From Brevibacterium sp. p3-SID960 (GTDB lineage Bacteria; Actinomycetota; Actinomycetes; Actinomycetales; Brevibacteriaceae): 18,230 bases of DNA. Location of the stretch: contig NZ_JALXKS010000051.1 of assembly GCF_025144725.1 (NCBI RefSeq), positions 1 to 18,230 of the forward strand, read 5' to 3'. This document shows positions 7,921 to 15,266 of this stretch, one piece after another. The notes under the pieces are model-generated. The model saw nothing but the letters and a program-made list of their open reading frames with translations, was not told the origin of the DNA and ran no database searches. A program made the position numbers and the translations under genes. Positions within the stretch are counted from its first letter, which is position 1. Every line of letters begins with the position of its first letter.

Positions 7921-8014
7921 GTCGCAACCGTTCGCCCCTGCACCCCCGTAACCCTGCTCACGTCTGTCTCATGTGGATTCCCGGCCCGAGGCGGTGGCTG
8001 GTGTGGGCACATGG

Positions 8015-8052
8015 TCAGGGGCGCAGCCGCCGGGTCTCGGCTGCGCCCCTGA
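8015..8052 (-). terminator. pepA terminator hairpin
   Basis: TCAGGGGCGCAGCC (8015-8028) pairs perfectly with GGCTGCGCCCCTGA (8039-8052), a 14-bp stem with a 10-nt loop. It begins 16 bp after the pepA stop. No T-run follows on the minus strand. It also isolates the lpdA promoter from pepA transcription. Confidence 0.75.
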
Positions 8053-8068
8053 CTCAGGTGGGCTGCCG

Positions 8069-9580
8069 TCAGCTGCGGTCGAGCTGCTCAGCCACCTCGA
8101 CCAGGGTGCGCACCGGGACGCCGGTGCCGCCCTTGGCCGTGTAGCCCCACGGGCTCTCACTGTTGAAGGCCGGGCCTGCGATGTCGATGTGGGCCCACTG
8201 CTGGCCCTTCTCGACGAACTCGTTGAGGAACACACCGGCGGCGAGCATGCCGCCTTCGCGCTTGCCTGTGTTCTTCAGGTCAGCGACCGTCGAATCGAAG
8301 TGCGAACGGATCTCCTCGGGGAACGGCATCGGCCACATCGACTCACCGGTGACCTCCGAGGCGAGCACGACGCGGTTGCGTGCCCCGTTGGTGCCCATGA
8401 CACCGGAGACGCGGTTGCCGAGTGCGATGACCTGCGCGCCGGTGAGCGTCGCGATGTCGATGAGGAGGTCCGGCTTCTCCTCCTGCGCGGCGACGAGCGC
8501 GTCGGCGAGCACGAGACGGCCCTCGGCATCGGTGTTGAGCACCTCGACGGTCTTGCCGCCGTAGATGCGGATGACATCGGAGGGACGCTGGGCGTTGCCG
8601 CCGGGCATGTTCTCAGCCAGGGCCAGCCACGCGGTGACCCGCACCGGCAGCTCCAGGTCGGCAGCGGCGAGCACGGCCTGCGCGGCCGCAGCCGCACCGC
8701 CCATATCGCACTTCATCTCCTCCATCGCCTGCGGCGGCTTGAGCGAGAGTCCGCCGGAGTCGAACGTAATGCCCTTGCCGACCAGCGACAGGTGCTTCGT
8801 GGCCTTGCGCGGCTTGTATTCCATCTTCACCAGGCGCGGGCCGCGAGTGGAGCCCTTGCCCACACCGGTGAGGCCGCCGTAGCCACCGGCCTCGAGGGCA
8901 GCGTCGTCGATGACCGTGACCTTGACCTTGCGGGTCTTGGCCTGTTCGGTGACCTTCTCGGCGAAGGTCTCCGGGTACAGGTCCAGAGGCGGCTGGTTGA
9001 CCAGGTCGCGGCAGCGGTTGGTGGCGGCACCGAGGAACTGGCCGCGTGCGACGCCGTCCTTCGAGGCCTTCGGTGCCAGCACCGTGGCCGAGGTGACGCG
9101 CTTGTGCTCTGCAGCGTTCGACCGGTACTCGGTGTAGCGGTACGAACCGAGCACGGCACCGGTGGCCGTCGCCTCGGCAGCGGCCGCGGTCTGCGCCGGG
9201 AAGGCGATGGCGACCGATTCGCCCTTCGTCAGCGAGCGCACGGCTACAGCGGCAGCACGGCGCAGCGCTTCGTGGGCGGCATCAGCGTCGAGTTCTGATT
9301 CGAGGGCCACCTCGTCGAAGTCACCGAGGCCGGCCAGCAGCACCGAGCCGGCGGCGACGCCCTTGGGGGACGGGATCCGGGCCAGCGCACCGGCTTTGCC
9401 GGTGAAGCCGACAGCGGCGGCAGCGGCGACGAGCTCCTTGCGGACCCCAGCGGCCAGTGCGACACCCGAGGGGATGGACACGGCATCGCCGTCCGCGGCC
9501 ACTCCGATGACCAGGACGTCGGCCCTGCTGCGGCCGGGTTCGGATGCCGCGGCGTCGATCGTCAGTTCTGCGGTCGTCAT
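8069..9580 (-). CDS. pepA: leucyl aminopeptidase, M17 family
   Basis: Cytosolic di-metal aminopeptidase that removes N-terminal residues from peptides. 503 aa from ATG 9580, preceded by GGAAAGGAACAGA. An in-frame ATG at 9595 lies before that ribosome site and has none of its own, so it was not used. Metal and active-site residues align with E. coli PepA: Lys269 and Asp274 in LVGKGITFDSGG, Lys281, Asp292 in MKCDMGG, Asp351 and Glu353 in NTDAEGRL, and Arg355. The N-terminal domain (1-165) is the variable, regulatory or oligomer-forming part. Single-gene unit with its own terminator, divergent from pyrD. In mycobacteria the homologue (pepB) is also close to the E2 gene, so the neighbourhood is conserved. 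E. coli PepA also binds DNA; nothing here shows that for this protein. Confidence 0.96.
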   Translation of the reverse strand: MTTAELTIDAAASEPGRSRADVLVIGVAADGDAVSIPSGVALAAGVRKELVAAAAAVGFTGKAGALARIPSPKGVAAGSVLLAGLGDFDEVALESELDADAAHEALRRAAAVAVRSLTKGESVAIAFPAQTAAAAEATATGAVLGSYRYTEYRSNAAEHKRVTSATVLAPKASKDGVARGQFLGAATNRCRDLVNQPPLDLYPETFAEKVTEQAKTRKVKVTVIDDAALEAGGYGGLTGVGKGSTRGPRLVKMEYKPRKATKHLSLVGKGITFDSGGLSLKPPQAMEEMKCDMGGAAAAAQAVLAAADLELPVRVTAWLALAENMPGGNAQRPSDVIRIYGGKTVEVLNTDAEGRLVLADALVAAQEEKPDLLIDIATLTGAQVIALGNRVSGVMGTNGARNRVVLASEVTGESMWPMPFPEEIRSHFDSTVADLKNTGKREGGMLAAGVFLNEFVEKGQQWAHIDIAGPAFNSESPWGYTAKGGTGVPVRTLVEVAEQLDRS

Positions 9581-9745
9581 TCTGTTCCTTTCCATAGACA
9601 GAAATCTCAGGCAGGGGATCTGCTCCGCCTCCTACCGTAGTCAATGCAGACACCGCTGGGGCGAAAGTCGCCTGCCGAACTTCGATTCGTCAGCGAACTC
9701 CCACGTGTTCTCCTCGCGCCCGGCGGTCTCGCCTAGGATGAGAGC
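9581..9745. promoter_or_regulatory. divergent pepA/pyrD promoter region
   Basis: 165 bp between two divergent starts. On the minus strand TACGGT at 9639-9634 fits TANNNT and would give pepA a leader of about 50 nt; TTGACT overlaps just upstream of it and is too close to be its -35. On the plus strand the pyrD -10 candidate is at 9734-9739. No operator repeat was seen. Confidence 0.35.
9734..9739 (+). promoter_or_regulatory. candidate -10 box of pyrD, leaderless spacing
   Basis: TAGGAT fits TANNNT and stands exactly 6 nt before the pyrD GTG, so transcription could begin at the start codon. The embedded AGGA is 7 nt from the GTG and could instead be a ribosome site. Confidence 0.4.
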
Positions 9746-10822
9746 GTGTACTCGCTGATCTTCCGCACCCTTCTGACCCGCTTCGACGCGGAGACCGCCC
9801 ACCACCTCAGCTTCACCGGCCTGCGCGCCCTTGACCGCGTGCCCGGGCTGCGCCGGCTCAGCCGCGCGGTTATGAGCCGCGGCACCTCCGACCCTGTCAA
9901 CGTTCTCGGCCTGCGCTTTCCCAACCGACTCGGAATGGCAGCCGGGTTCGACAAGAACGCCATCGGCATCCGGGCGCTGACCCAGATGGGCTTCGGCCAC
10001 GTCGAGATCGGCACGGTCACCGCTCACGGCCAGCCGGGCAACCCGCGCCCGCGCCTGTTCCGGCTGCTGGGCCACCATGCGGTGCTCAACCGGATGGGCT
10101 TCAACAACGACGGGGCGGCTGCGGCCCGTCTCAAGCTGCTGCGCGCCCGCGAGGACATCGCCAAGCTGCCAGCGCAGCAGCGCCCCGTCATCGGTGTGAA
10201 CATCGGCAAGACCAAGGTCGTCGAGGCCGCTGATGCCGCCGAAGACTACCGCCAGTCGGCAGCACAGCTGGCCCCGCTGGCCGACTATCTCGTCATCAAC
10301 GTCAGCTCCCCGAACACTCCCGGCCTGCGCAACCTGCAGTCGGCCGAGGCTCTTGAACCGATCATCACCGCAGTGCGCGACGCCGCCGGGGCGGTCGAGG
10401 CTCCGCGCTCGCGCCTCGGGCACGTGCCGCTGCTCATCAAGATCGCCCCGGACCTCGCAGACGAGGACGTCCTCGCTGTGGCCGACCTCGCCCTGCGCAC
10501 CGGCGTCGACGGGCTCATCACGACGAATACGACGATCGACCGCAGCGTCCTCTCCGGCGCCGACCAGGCCTTCGCCGAATCCGAAGCCGGCGGGATCTCC
10601 GGTGAGCCGCTGGCCGAACGCGCCTTCGAGGTGCTGCGCCTCGTCCGCAGCCACGTCGGTGACCAGCTCACCATCATCGCCGTCGGCGGGATCGCCGACG
10701 CCCGGGATGCCGCCGCCCGCCTCGGCGCCGGTGCCGATCTCGTCCAGGTGTACTCCGGGCTCATCTACGGCGGGCCGATGTGGCCAGGCCGCATGCTGCG
10801 CACGCTGCGCCGCAAGCCCTGA
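9746..10822 (+). CDS. pyrD: dihydroorotate dehydrogenase, class 2 (quinone-dependent)
   Basis: Oxidises dihydroorotate to orotate in de novo pyrimidine synthesis and passes electrons to membrane quinone. 358 aa. The N-terminal helical extension typical of class 2 (1-45, YSLIFRTLLTRFDAETAHHL) makes the quinone tunnel and membrane contact. Catalytic Ser188 lies in NVSSPNTPGLR (185-195); class 2 uses Ser where class 1 uses Cys. FMN contacts: AAGFDKN (65-71), EIGTVT (87-92), NRMGFNN (115-121), TTNTT and the GGI phosphate site near the C-terminus. GTG start 9746, shown by the family N-terminus. TAGGAT 6 nt upstream could be a -10 box or contain a ribosome site. It stands alone rather than in a pyr operon. 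Three short tandem repeats follow its stop. Confidence 0.97.
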   Translation: MYSLIFRTLLTRFDAETAHHLSFTGLRALDRVPGLRRLSRAVMSRGTSDPVNVLGLRFPNRLGMAAGFDKNAIGIRALTQMGFGHVEIGTVTAHGQPGNPRPRLFRLLGHHAVLNRMGFNNDGAAAARLKLLRAREDIAKLPAQQRPVIGVNIGKTKVVEAADAAEDYRQSAAQLAPLADYLVINVSSPNTPGLRNLQSAEALEPIITAVRDAAGAVEAPRSRLGHVPLLIKIAPDLADEDVLAVADLALRTGVDGLITTNTTIDRSVLSGADQAFAESEAGGISGEPLAERAFEVLRLVRSHVGDQLTIIAVGGIADARDAAARLGAGADLVQVYSGLIYGGPMWPGRMLRTLRRKP

Positions 10823-10826
10823 GTAT

Positions 10827-10913
10827 ATCCGCGTGCGGAGAGTCCCGGGACACACATCCGCGTGCGGGGAGCCCCGATGCGCGCACCCGCGTGCGAAGAG
10901 TCCCGACAGCAGA
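10827..10913 (+). repeat. three tandem 29-bp repeats downstream of pyrD
   Basis: Units start at 10827, 10856 and 10885, head to tail with no spacers. The shared core is A(T/C)CCGCGTGCG, then 2 variable bases, GAG(T/C)CCCG, then about 8 diverged bases. They begin 5 bp after the pyrD stop in the convergent gap. They do not read as a conserved peptide in any frame I examined. The units are imperfect copies, so this is an old or selected duplication. Confidence 0.75.
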
Positions 10914-10941
10914 GGTCTGGAGAGACATCAGCGCCCTTGAG

Positions 10942-10982
10942 AAGAGGAGAAGCGCCCCCGCATCAACGGGGACGCTCCTCTC
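10942..10982. terminator. convergent terminator zone of pyrD and the DUF3043 gene
   Basis: An imperfect hairpin: left arm AGAGGAGAAGCGCCCCCG (10943-10960), loop CATCAA, right arm CGGGGACGCTCCTCT (10967-10981), with a 3-nt bulge and one mismatch. On the minus strand it is followed by a pyrimidine-rich stretch, so it may stop DUF3043 transcription better than pyrD's. A second smaller inverted repeat, GGCGGTCC (11010-11017) with GGACCACCGCC (11023-11033), lies next to the DUF3043 stop. Confidence 0.6.
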
Positions 10983-11046
10983 ATCTCCTCAGCCGGCACC
11001 TCGGTAGCGGGCGGTCCATGCGGGACCACCGCCTCGGGACCGGAGA

Positions 11047-11682
11047 TCAGGACGGGTACTGGCCGCGCTTGACCTTGGGCTTGGGGATGCGCAGCACCCG
11101 CAGCTGGATGGCGCGCATGACGGCGTAGAAGGTCAGGCCGCGCTCGAGGTTCTCCTTGCCGCCGAACTTCTGGGCCATCCGGCCCTTCATGACGTAGTTG
11201 AGGATGAAGCAGTCGATGACGACGAGCAGGATGAGGCCGTAGACGGCGTAGCTCGTGATGATCTGCACCTGCGGAGTCGAGATGATGAAGCCGATGAGCA
11301 GCACGACGAAAGCGAACGGGATGAACATCTCGCCGATCGAGAAGCGGGCGTCGACGAAATCGCGCACATAGCGGCGCTGCGGTCCGCGATCGCGCGGACC
11401 GAGGAACTTCTCATCACCCTGCATGAGGCCGATGCGCGCTTCATCGCGCTTGCGGCGGATCTCAGCCTTCGCCTGCTTGTTCGCCGACTTCCGGTCATCG
11501 CCGACGAGCGGCTGGCGGCGGGCAGCCTCCTGCTGGGAGCGCTTCGGCGTCGGGCGGTTCTTCTTCGCCTCAGCCGGATTCACCGCCTCGGCAGCCTCGT
11601 CGACCGGGCCTGCGGAGGCAGCATGGGAGCCCGTCCGCTCTGCGGGCGATTCATCCTGGGAGCTATTCTTCCGTCCAAACAC
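11047..11682 (-). CDS. DUF3043 family membrane protein
   Basis: Actinobacterial DUF3043 family, function unknown. 211 aa. A charged, probably disordered N-terminus (1-110) contains the family-like KNRPTPKRSQQEAARRQPL (41-59), many Lys/Arg and the run DEKFLGPRDRGPQRRYVRDF (90-109). Two membrane segments follow, about 118-136 and 141-163, and then a basic C-terminal tail ending in KPKVKRGQYPS. Both termini are probably cytoplasmic. The start is GTG 11682. On the minus strand TACGAT lies 7 nt upstream, fitting a leaderless -10 box, while AGAGGG 1 nt upstream is too close to be a good ribosome site. Only 33 bp separate it from the divergent dipeptidase gene. Family call is from recalled similarity. 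Confidence 0.85.
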   Translation of the reverse strand: MFGRKNSSQDESPAERTGSHAASAGPVDEAAEAVNPAEAKKNRPTPKRSQQEAARRQPLVGDDRKSANKQAKAEIRRKRDEARIGLMQGDEKFLGPRDRGPQRRYVRDFVDARFSIGEMFIPFAFVVLLIGFIISTPQVQIITSYAVYGLILLVVIDCFILNYVMKGRMAQKFGGKENLERGLTFYAVMRAIQLRVLRIPKPKVKRGQYPS

Positions 11683-11715
11683 GCCCTCTATCGTATCCGA
11701 CTATAGGATCGCCCT
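11683..11715. promoter_or_regulatory. 33-bp divergent promoter with two leaderless-type -10 boxes
   Basis: Plus strand: TAGGAT at 11704-11709, 6 nt before the dipeptidase ATG. Minus strand: TACGAT at 11695-11690, 7 nt before the DUF3043 GTG. Both fit TANNNT. The two -10 boxes are 8 bp apart, so any -35 contacts must lie inside the opposite gene's first codons. Neither gene has room for an untranslated leader of useful length. Confidence 0.5.
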
Positions 11716-13080
11716 ATGACCCACGTGAACCGTGCTGAACTGACCTCCCGCCTCGACGCGATCTACGACGACGTCCTGGTCCGCCTGAGCGAACTCGTCG
11801 CCATCCCATCCCTGGCCTGGTCGACGGCGGATCCCGCCCATGTCGACGCCACCGCGGCAGCTGTCGCACGCATGGCCGAACCGCTCGGGTTCGCAAGCGT
11901 CGAGACGCTGCGGGCTGAGAATCCCGACGGCACTCCCGGGTTCCCCGCTGTCGTCGCCAGCCGCCCGGCTCCTGAGGGCCGGCCGACCGTCGTCCTCTAC
12001 GCCCACCACGATGTGCAGCCGGCCGGCGACCTGAGTCAGTGGGACACTCCGCCGTTCGAGGCGACGATCCGCGGCAACCGCATGTACGGCCGCGGCGCCG
12101 CCGATGACAAGGCCGGCATCCTCGTCCACCTCACCGCCCTGCAGCTGCTCGGCGACGAACTCGGCGTCGGCGTCGTCCTCTTCATCGAAGGCGAAGAGGA
12201 GATCGGCTCGCCGAGCTTCCGCAGCTTCCTGGAGACCTACCGCGACAAGCTCGCAGGCGACGCGATCATCGTCGCCGACTCCTCCAACCTCGCCTGCGGA
12301 AAGCCCGCGCTGACGACGAGTCTGCGCGGCATGGCCGGACTCGAATTCACCGTCCGGACGCTCAGCCACTCCGTGCACTCGGGCATGTACGGCGGGGCTG
12401 TGCCGGATGCCACCCTGGCGATGACCCGGCTGCTGGCCACCCTGCACGATGACGATGGGGCGGTGGCCGTCAGCGGTCTGCGCTCCGCGCCCGAGGCGGC
12501 AGCTGAGTACGGCGATGACCCGATGGGCACCGACACGGTCGCCCTGGCAGGCACTGAGCTCATCGGCCGCGGCTCGATCGCCTCGCGCCTGTGGCACCAG
12601 CCCTCGATCACCGTCATCGGCATCGACACCCCGAACGTCGACGACTCCTCGAACACGCTGCTGGCCAGCGTGCGCGCGAAGATCTCAATCCGCCTGGCGC
12701 CGGGGGAGAACCCCGCCGATGCGTTGGCTGCAGTCAAGCGGCATCTGCAGGAGTACGTGCCCTTCGGCGCGGAGGTGGAGTTCGGAGCCGAGGAATCCGG
12801 TGCCCCGTGGCGTGCTGACTCCTCTGATCCGGTCATCGCGACGGCGATGGAGGCGCTGAGCGAGGGCTTCGGCGCAGAGGCAGTCCAGATGGGACTCGGC
12901 GGTTCGATCCCGTTCATCGCCGACCTCGTCGAGGTATTCCCGCAGGCATCGATCCTCGTCACCGGCATCGAAGACCCCGACACCCGCGCCCACAGCCCGA
13001 ACGAATCGCTGTACCTGCCCGACTTCCGCTCAGCGATCATCTCCGAGGCGCTGCTGCTCGACCGGCTCGCCCGCGACTGA
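11716..13080 (+). CDS. M20 family metallo-dipeptidase
   Basis: Di-zinc cytosolic peptidase of the M20 family, carnosinase/PepV-like dipeptidase branch; exact substrate unknown. 454 aa. Metal and catalytic residues: His97 and Asp99 in YAHHDVQP, Asp130 in GRGAADDKAG, catalytic Glu161 and ligand Glu162 in EGEEEIGS, Asp188 in IVADSSN, and His426 in RAHSPNES. The catalytic domain is split by a lid/dimer domain (about 205-325), which includes the HSGMYGG motif. ATG 11716 is set by the family N-terminus; TAGGAT lies 6 nt upstream and could be a -10 box (leaderless) or contain an AGGA ribosome site. Divergent from the DUF3043 gene. It could be named pepV-like or cndp-like, but the sequence does not justify a symbol. 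Confidence 0.93.
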   Translation: MTHVNRAELTSRLDAIYDDVLVRLSELVAIPSLAWSTADPAHVDATAAAVARMAEPLGFASVETLRAENPDGTPGFPAVVASRPAPEGRPTVVLYAHHDVQPAGDLSQWDTPPFEATIRGNRMYGRGAADDKAGILVHLTALQLLGDELGVGVVLFIEGEEEIGSPSFRSFLETYRDKLAGDAIIVADSSNLACGKPALTTSLRGMAGLEFTVRTLSHSVHSGMYGGAVPDATLAMTRLLATLHDDDGAVAVSGLRSAPEAAAEYGDDPMGTDTVALAGTELIGRGSIASRLWHQPSITVIGIDTPNVDDSSNTLLASVRAKISIRLAPGENPADALAAVKRHLQEYVPFGAEVEFGAEESGAPWRADSSDPVIATAMEALSEGFGAEAVQMGLGGSIPFIADLVEVFPQASILVTGIEDPDTRAHSPNESLYLPDFRSAIISEALLLDRLARD

Positions 13081-13234
13081 GCGCTCTCGCTGCAACGCGA
13101 TCACTGGAATAATGGCGCAACGATGAACGTTGAACAGGTGACGCCGCCTCCGGGACCCATCCGGGGCGGCCGCGCCGCAGCCAGCCGGAGTGCCCAGAGC
13201 TGACTGCACGACCAAACTGATGTAAGGAGACCTC
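13081..13234 (+). promoter_or_regulatory. erpA leader region: hairpin and possible 26-codon reading frame
   Basis: 154 bp between the dipeptidase and erpA. GCCGCCTCCGG (13143-13153) pairs with CCGGGGCGGC (13161-13170) with one bulged T, a candidate dipeptidase terminator or leader structure. An ATG at 13123 opens 26 codons (MNVEQVTPPPGPIRGG...) ending at 13203, after an AT-rich GGAATAATGG. It lacks a ribosome site and family match, so it is not called as a gene. Confidence 0.3.
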
Positions 13235-13588
13235 ATGACCGCCACGCAGGACACGAGCGCCACGCACGAAGTTGACCTCACCTCCGAGGCGGCCGACAAG
13301 GTCCGCAGCCTCCTGCAGCAGGAGGGTCGCGATGACCTGCGCCTGCGCGTGGCCGTGCAGCCCGGCGGCTGCTCGGGCCTGATCTACCAGCTGTACTTCG
13401 ACGAACGGTTCCTCGACGGCGATGCCGTGCGCGACTTCGACGGCGTCGAGGTCATCGTCGACCGGATGAGCGTGCCCTACCTCAACGGCTCGACGATCGA
13501 CTTCTCCGACACCATCGAGAAGCAGGGCTTCACGATCGACAACCCGAATGCCGCCGGCTCGTGCGCCTGCGGCGACTCCTTCAGCTGA
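13235..13588 (+). CDS. erpA: A-type iron-sulfur cluster carrier (HesB/IscA/ErpA family)
   Basis: Small carrier that holds Fe-S clusters and passes them to target enzymes in the cytoplasm; LipA and respiratory Rieske proteins are plausible targets. 117 aa, usual length. The three conserved cysteines are present: Cys46 in QPGGCSGLIY and Cys110 and Cys112 in GSCACGDSFS. The start at ATG 13235 has AAGGAG with 5 nt spacing. In mycobacteria the same gene lies just before asnB-ctaC, so its place near the oxidase genes is conserved. aat starts 16 bp after the stop and is probably co-transcribed. Naming it erpA follows usual actinobacterial practice; members of this family are hard to tell apart by sequence. 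Confidence 0.94.
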   Translation: MTATQDTSATHEVDLTSEAADKVRSLLQQEGRDDLRLRVAVQPGGCSGLIYQLYFDERFLDGDAVRDFDGVEVIVDRMSVPYLNGSTIDFSDTIEKQGFTIDNPNAAGSCACGDSFS

Positions 13589-13604
13589 CCCAGCCGTACC
13601 AGCC

Positions 13605-14243
13605 ATGTCACAGGGCCTGGACGATCTCCGCGCCATCGGCGCCATCAGCGGGATCGACCAGGTCCTGTCTGCATACCAGGCCGGGCTCTTCCCGATGGGC
13701 ATCGGCCAGCACGGCGCACCGCCGATCGGCTGGTGGGCCCCGCTGACGCGCGGGGTGCTCAGGCCCGGAGACCTCCGCGTGACGCGTTCGCTCCGCCGCT
13801 CACTCACCCGCTTCACGTGGTCGGTCGACGCCGCCTTCGCCGAGGTGGTGGCTGGCTGCGCAGACCCTGACCGCGACGGCGCCTGGATCACCCCGCAGAT
13901 CGCACAGCTGTACCAGCGCCTGCATGAGGCAGGCCACGCCCACTCGATCGAGGTCTACGAAGACGGCCGGCTCGCCGGCGGACTCTACGGGGTCGCGTTC
14001 GGCGGGGTGTTCTGCGGGGAGTCGATGTTCCACACCAGCCGCGACGCCTCCAAGGTCGCCCTTGTCAGGCTCGTCGAACTGCTCGACAGCGTCGGCGATC
14101 ACACCCCGTGGATCATCGACGCGCAGTGGCAGACCTCGCACCTCGAAACACTCGGCGTGTCGGAGGTCAGCGGGTTCGAGTACCTCGAAGCGCTTGCCGT
14201 CGCGCGGGGCGGCCGTCATTTCCAGGCTTTTCTCACGAAATGA
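13605..14243 (+). CDS. aat: leucyl/phenylalanyl-tRNA--protein transferase
   Basis: Adds Leu or Phe from aminoacyl-tRNA to N-terminal Lys or Arg of proteins, marking them for ClpS/ClpAP-type degradation (N-degron pathway). 212 aa. Family motifs: YQAGLFPMG (24-32), WWAPLTRGVL (43-52), the substrate-pocket GGLYGVAFGGVFCGESMFH (125-143), ASKVALV (148-154) and DAQWQTSHL (172-180). The start at ATG 13605 has no ribosome site; it is 16 bp after the erpA stop, so translation is probably coupled. The frame is open 19 codons further into erpA, but the extra residues are low-complexity and overlap erpA, so the shorter form was preferred. No terminator follows. Its position between erpA and ctaC is not a common arrangement that I recall. 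Confidence 0.93.
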   Translation: MSQGLDDLRAIGAISGIDQVLSAYQAGLFPMGIGQHGAPPIGWWAPLTRGVLRPGDLRVTRSLRRSLTRFTWSVDAAFAEVVAGCADPDRDGAWITPQIAQLYQRLHEAGHAHSIEVYEDGRLAGGLYGVAFGGVFCGESMFHTSRDASKVALVRLVELLDSVGDHTPWIIDAQWQTSHLETLGVSEVSGFEYLEALAVARGGRHFQAFLTK

Positions 14244-14277
14244 GCAGTCGGAAGTGAATTTCTACCTCTTGTAGCGG

Positions 14278-14283
14278 TAAGGT
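14278..14283 (+). promoter_or_regulatory. candidate -10 box of ctaC
   Basis: TAAGGT fits TANNNT, and the upstream TGAATT at 18 nt spacing is a weak -35. It would give the cta mRNA a leader of about 85 nt before the ctaC GTG. The short repeat CTAC-CTCTT-GTAG (14262-14274) lies just upstream of the box. Confidence 0.4.
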
Positions 14284-14375
14284 GGACGAGAACAAAGTCA
14301 GTGTTCGGCGATTCGCGTGCGTCCGCTCAGATGAGAGGGCCTGCGAGGAGCTGACAAAGTTGCGAAAGGCTGCAC

Positions 14376-15266
14376 GTGGATTCTCCGAATCAGCCAGTCC
14401 GCTCGGGCCCCACAGCCTGGGCCAAGCGGCTCGGTGTCATTGGCGCCCTGGGTGCCGTTGCGCTGCTCTCCGGCTGCTCGAAGGAGCACTGGGAAGTAGG
14501 ATTCCTCCCACCTGAGTCCAAGGGAGCGACGTCCCACACGGATCACTACATTCACCTGTGGAACGGCGGCTGGATCGCCGCGCTCATCGTCGGTTTCGTC
14601 ACCTGGGGCCTGCTGCTGTGGTGCGTCGTCGCCTACCGCCGTCGCAAGCACGAGCGCGGACTGCCCGTCCAGCTGGCCTACAACATGCCGGTCGAGATCC
14701 TCTACACGGTCGTGCCGATCATCCTCGTCGTCGGCTTCTTCTTCGAGACCGTCAAGGCTGTGGAGAACACGATCTATGACGACACTCCCGGCGAGGTCGT
14801 CGTCGAAGTGGTCGGCAAGCAGTGGGCATGGGACTTCAACTACATCACCGAGGACGCCTACTACTCCAGCGTTCAGGTGAATCTCGATGGAACCGAGAAG
14901 GCCGGCGAGAAGGTCCCGGTCCTGTACCTGCCGTCGAACACCGACCTGGAGATCCAGCTGCGCTCCCGCGACGTCATCCACTCGTTCTGGGTTCCGGCAT
15001 TCCTCGAGAAGCGGGATATGATCCCAGGCCGCACGTCGTCGCTGCACTTCCAGGCGCTGAAGGAAGGCGAGTACGTCGGCAAGTGCGCTGAGCTCTGCGG
15101 CGAGTTCCACTCCGAGATGCTCTTCAACGTCAAGGTCGTCTCCATGGACGAGTACAAGGCGTACACCGACTCGCTGCGCGAGGAAGGCAACACCGGCCGC
15201 CTCGGACCCGAGTACGACCGCACTGACTGGTACAAGAACCCACATGAGGGAGGGGATGACGAGTGA
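14376..15266 (+). CDS. ctaC: cytochrome c oxidase subunit II
   Basis: CuA-carrying subunit of the aa3-type terminal oxidase; takes electrons from cytochrome c (in actinobacteria, from the bc1 complex with its di-heme cytochrome). 296 aa. Lipoprotein signal with lipobox LLSGC, Cys34 becoming the lipidated N-terminus. Two membrane segments, about 63-86 and 106-128. External cupredoxin domain with the CuA site: His202 in VIHSFWVP, and Cys237, Glu239, Cys241, His245 and Met248 in [23 protein letters not shown] (148-156) is the aromatic electron-entry patch. GTG start 14376 has AAAGG 6 nt upstream. The last codons overlap ctaD by 4 bp (GTGA), so the two are translationally coupled. Confidence 0.97.
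   Translation: MDSPNQPVRSGPTAWAKRLGVIGALGAVALLSGCSKEHWEVGFLPPESKGATSHTDHYIHLWNGGWIAALIVGFVTWGLLLWCVVAYRRRKHERGLPVQLAYNMPVEILYTVVPIILVVGFFFETVKAVENTIYDDTPGEVVVEVVGKQWAWDFNYITEDAYYSSVQVNLDGTEKAGEKVPVLYLPSNTDLEIQLRSRDVIHSFWVPAFLEKRDMIPGRTSSLHFQALKEGEYVGKCAELCGEFHSEMLFNVKVVSMDEYKAYTDSLREEGNTGRLGPEYDRTDWYKNPHEGGDDE

Noticed and set aside
9581..9595. Upstream ATG for pepA at 9595
   Set aside because: No ribosome site precedes it, whereas the five extra codons themselves contain the GGAAAGGA used by ATG 9580.
10827..10913. CRISPR array
   Set aside because: The three units are adjacent with no unique spacers, are imperfect copies, and no cas genes are in view.
10780..11128. Small plus-strand genes in the pyrD/DUF3043 gap
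   Set aside because: The frames run through the 29-bp repeats and the terminator hairpin, start inside pyrD or in repeats, and lack family features.
13548..13604. Upstream start for aat inside erpA
   Set aside because: The added residues are Ala/Pro-rich, unlike the family N-terminus, and derive from erpA coding sequence in another frame.
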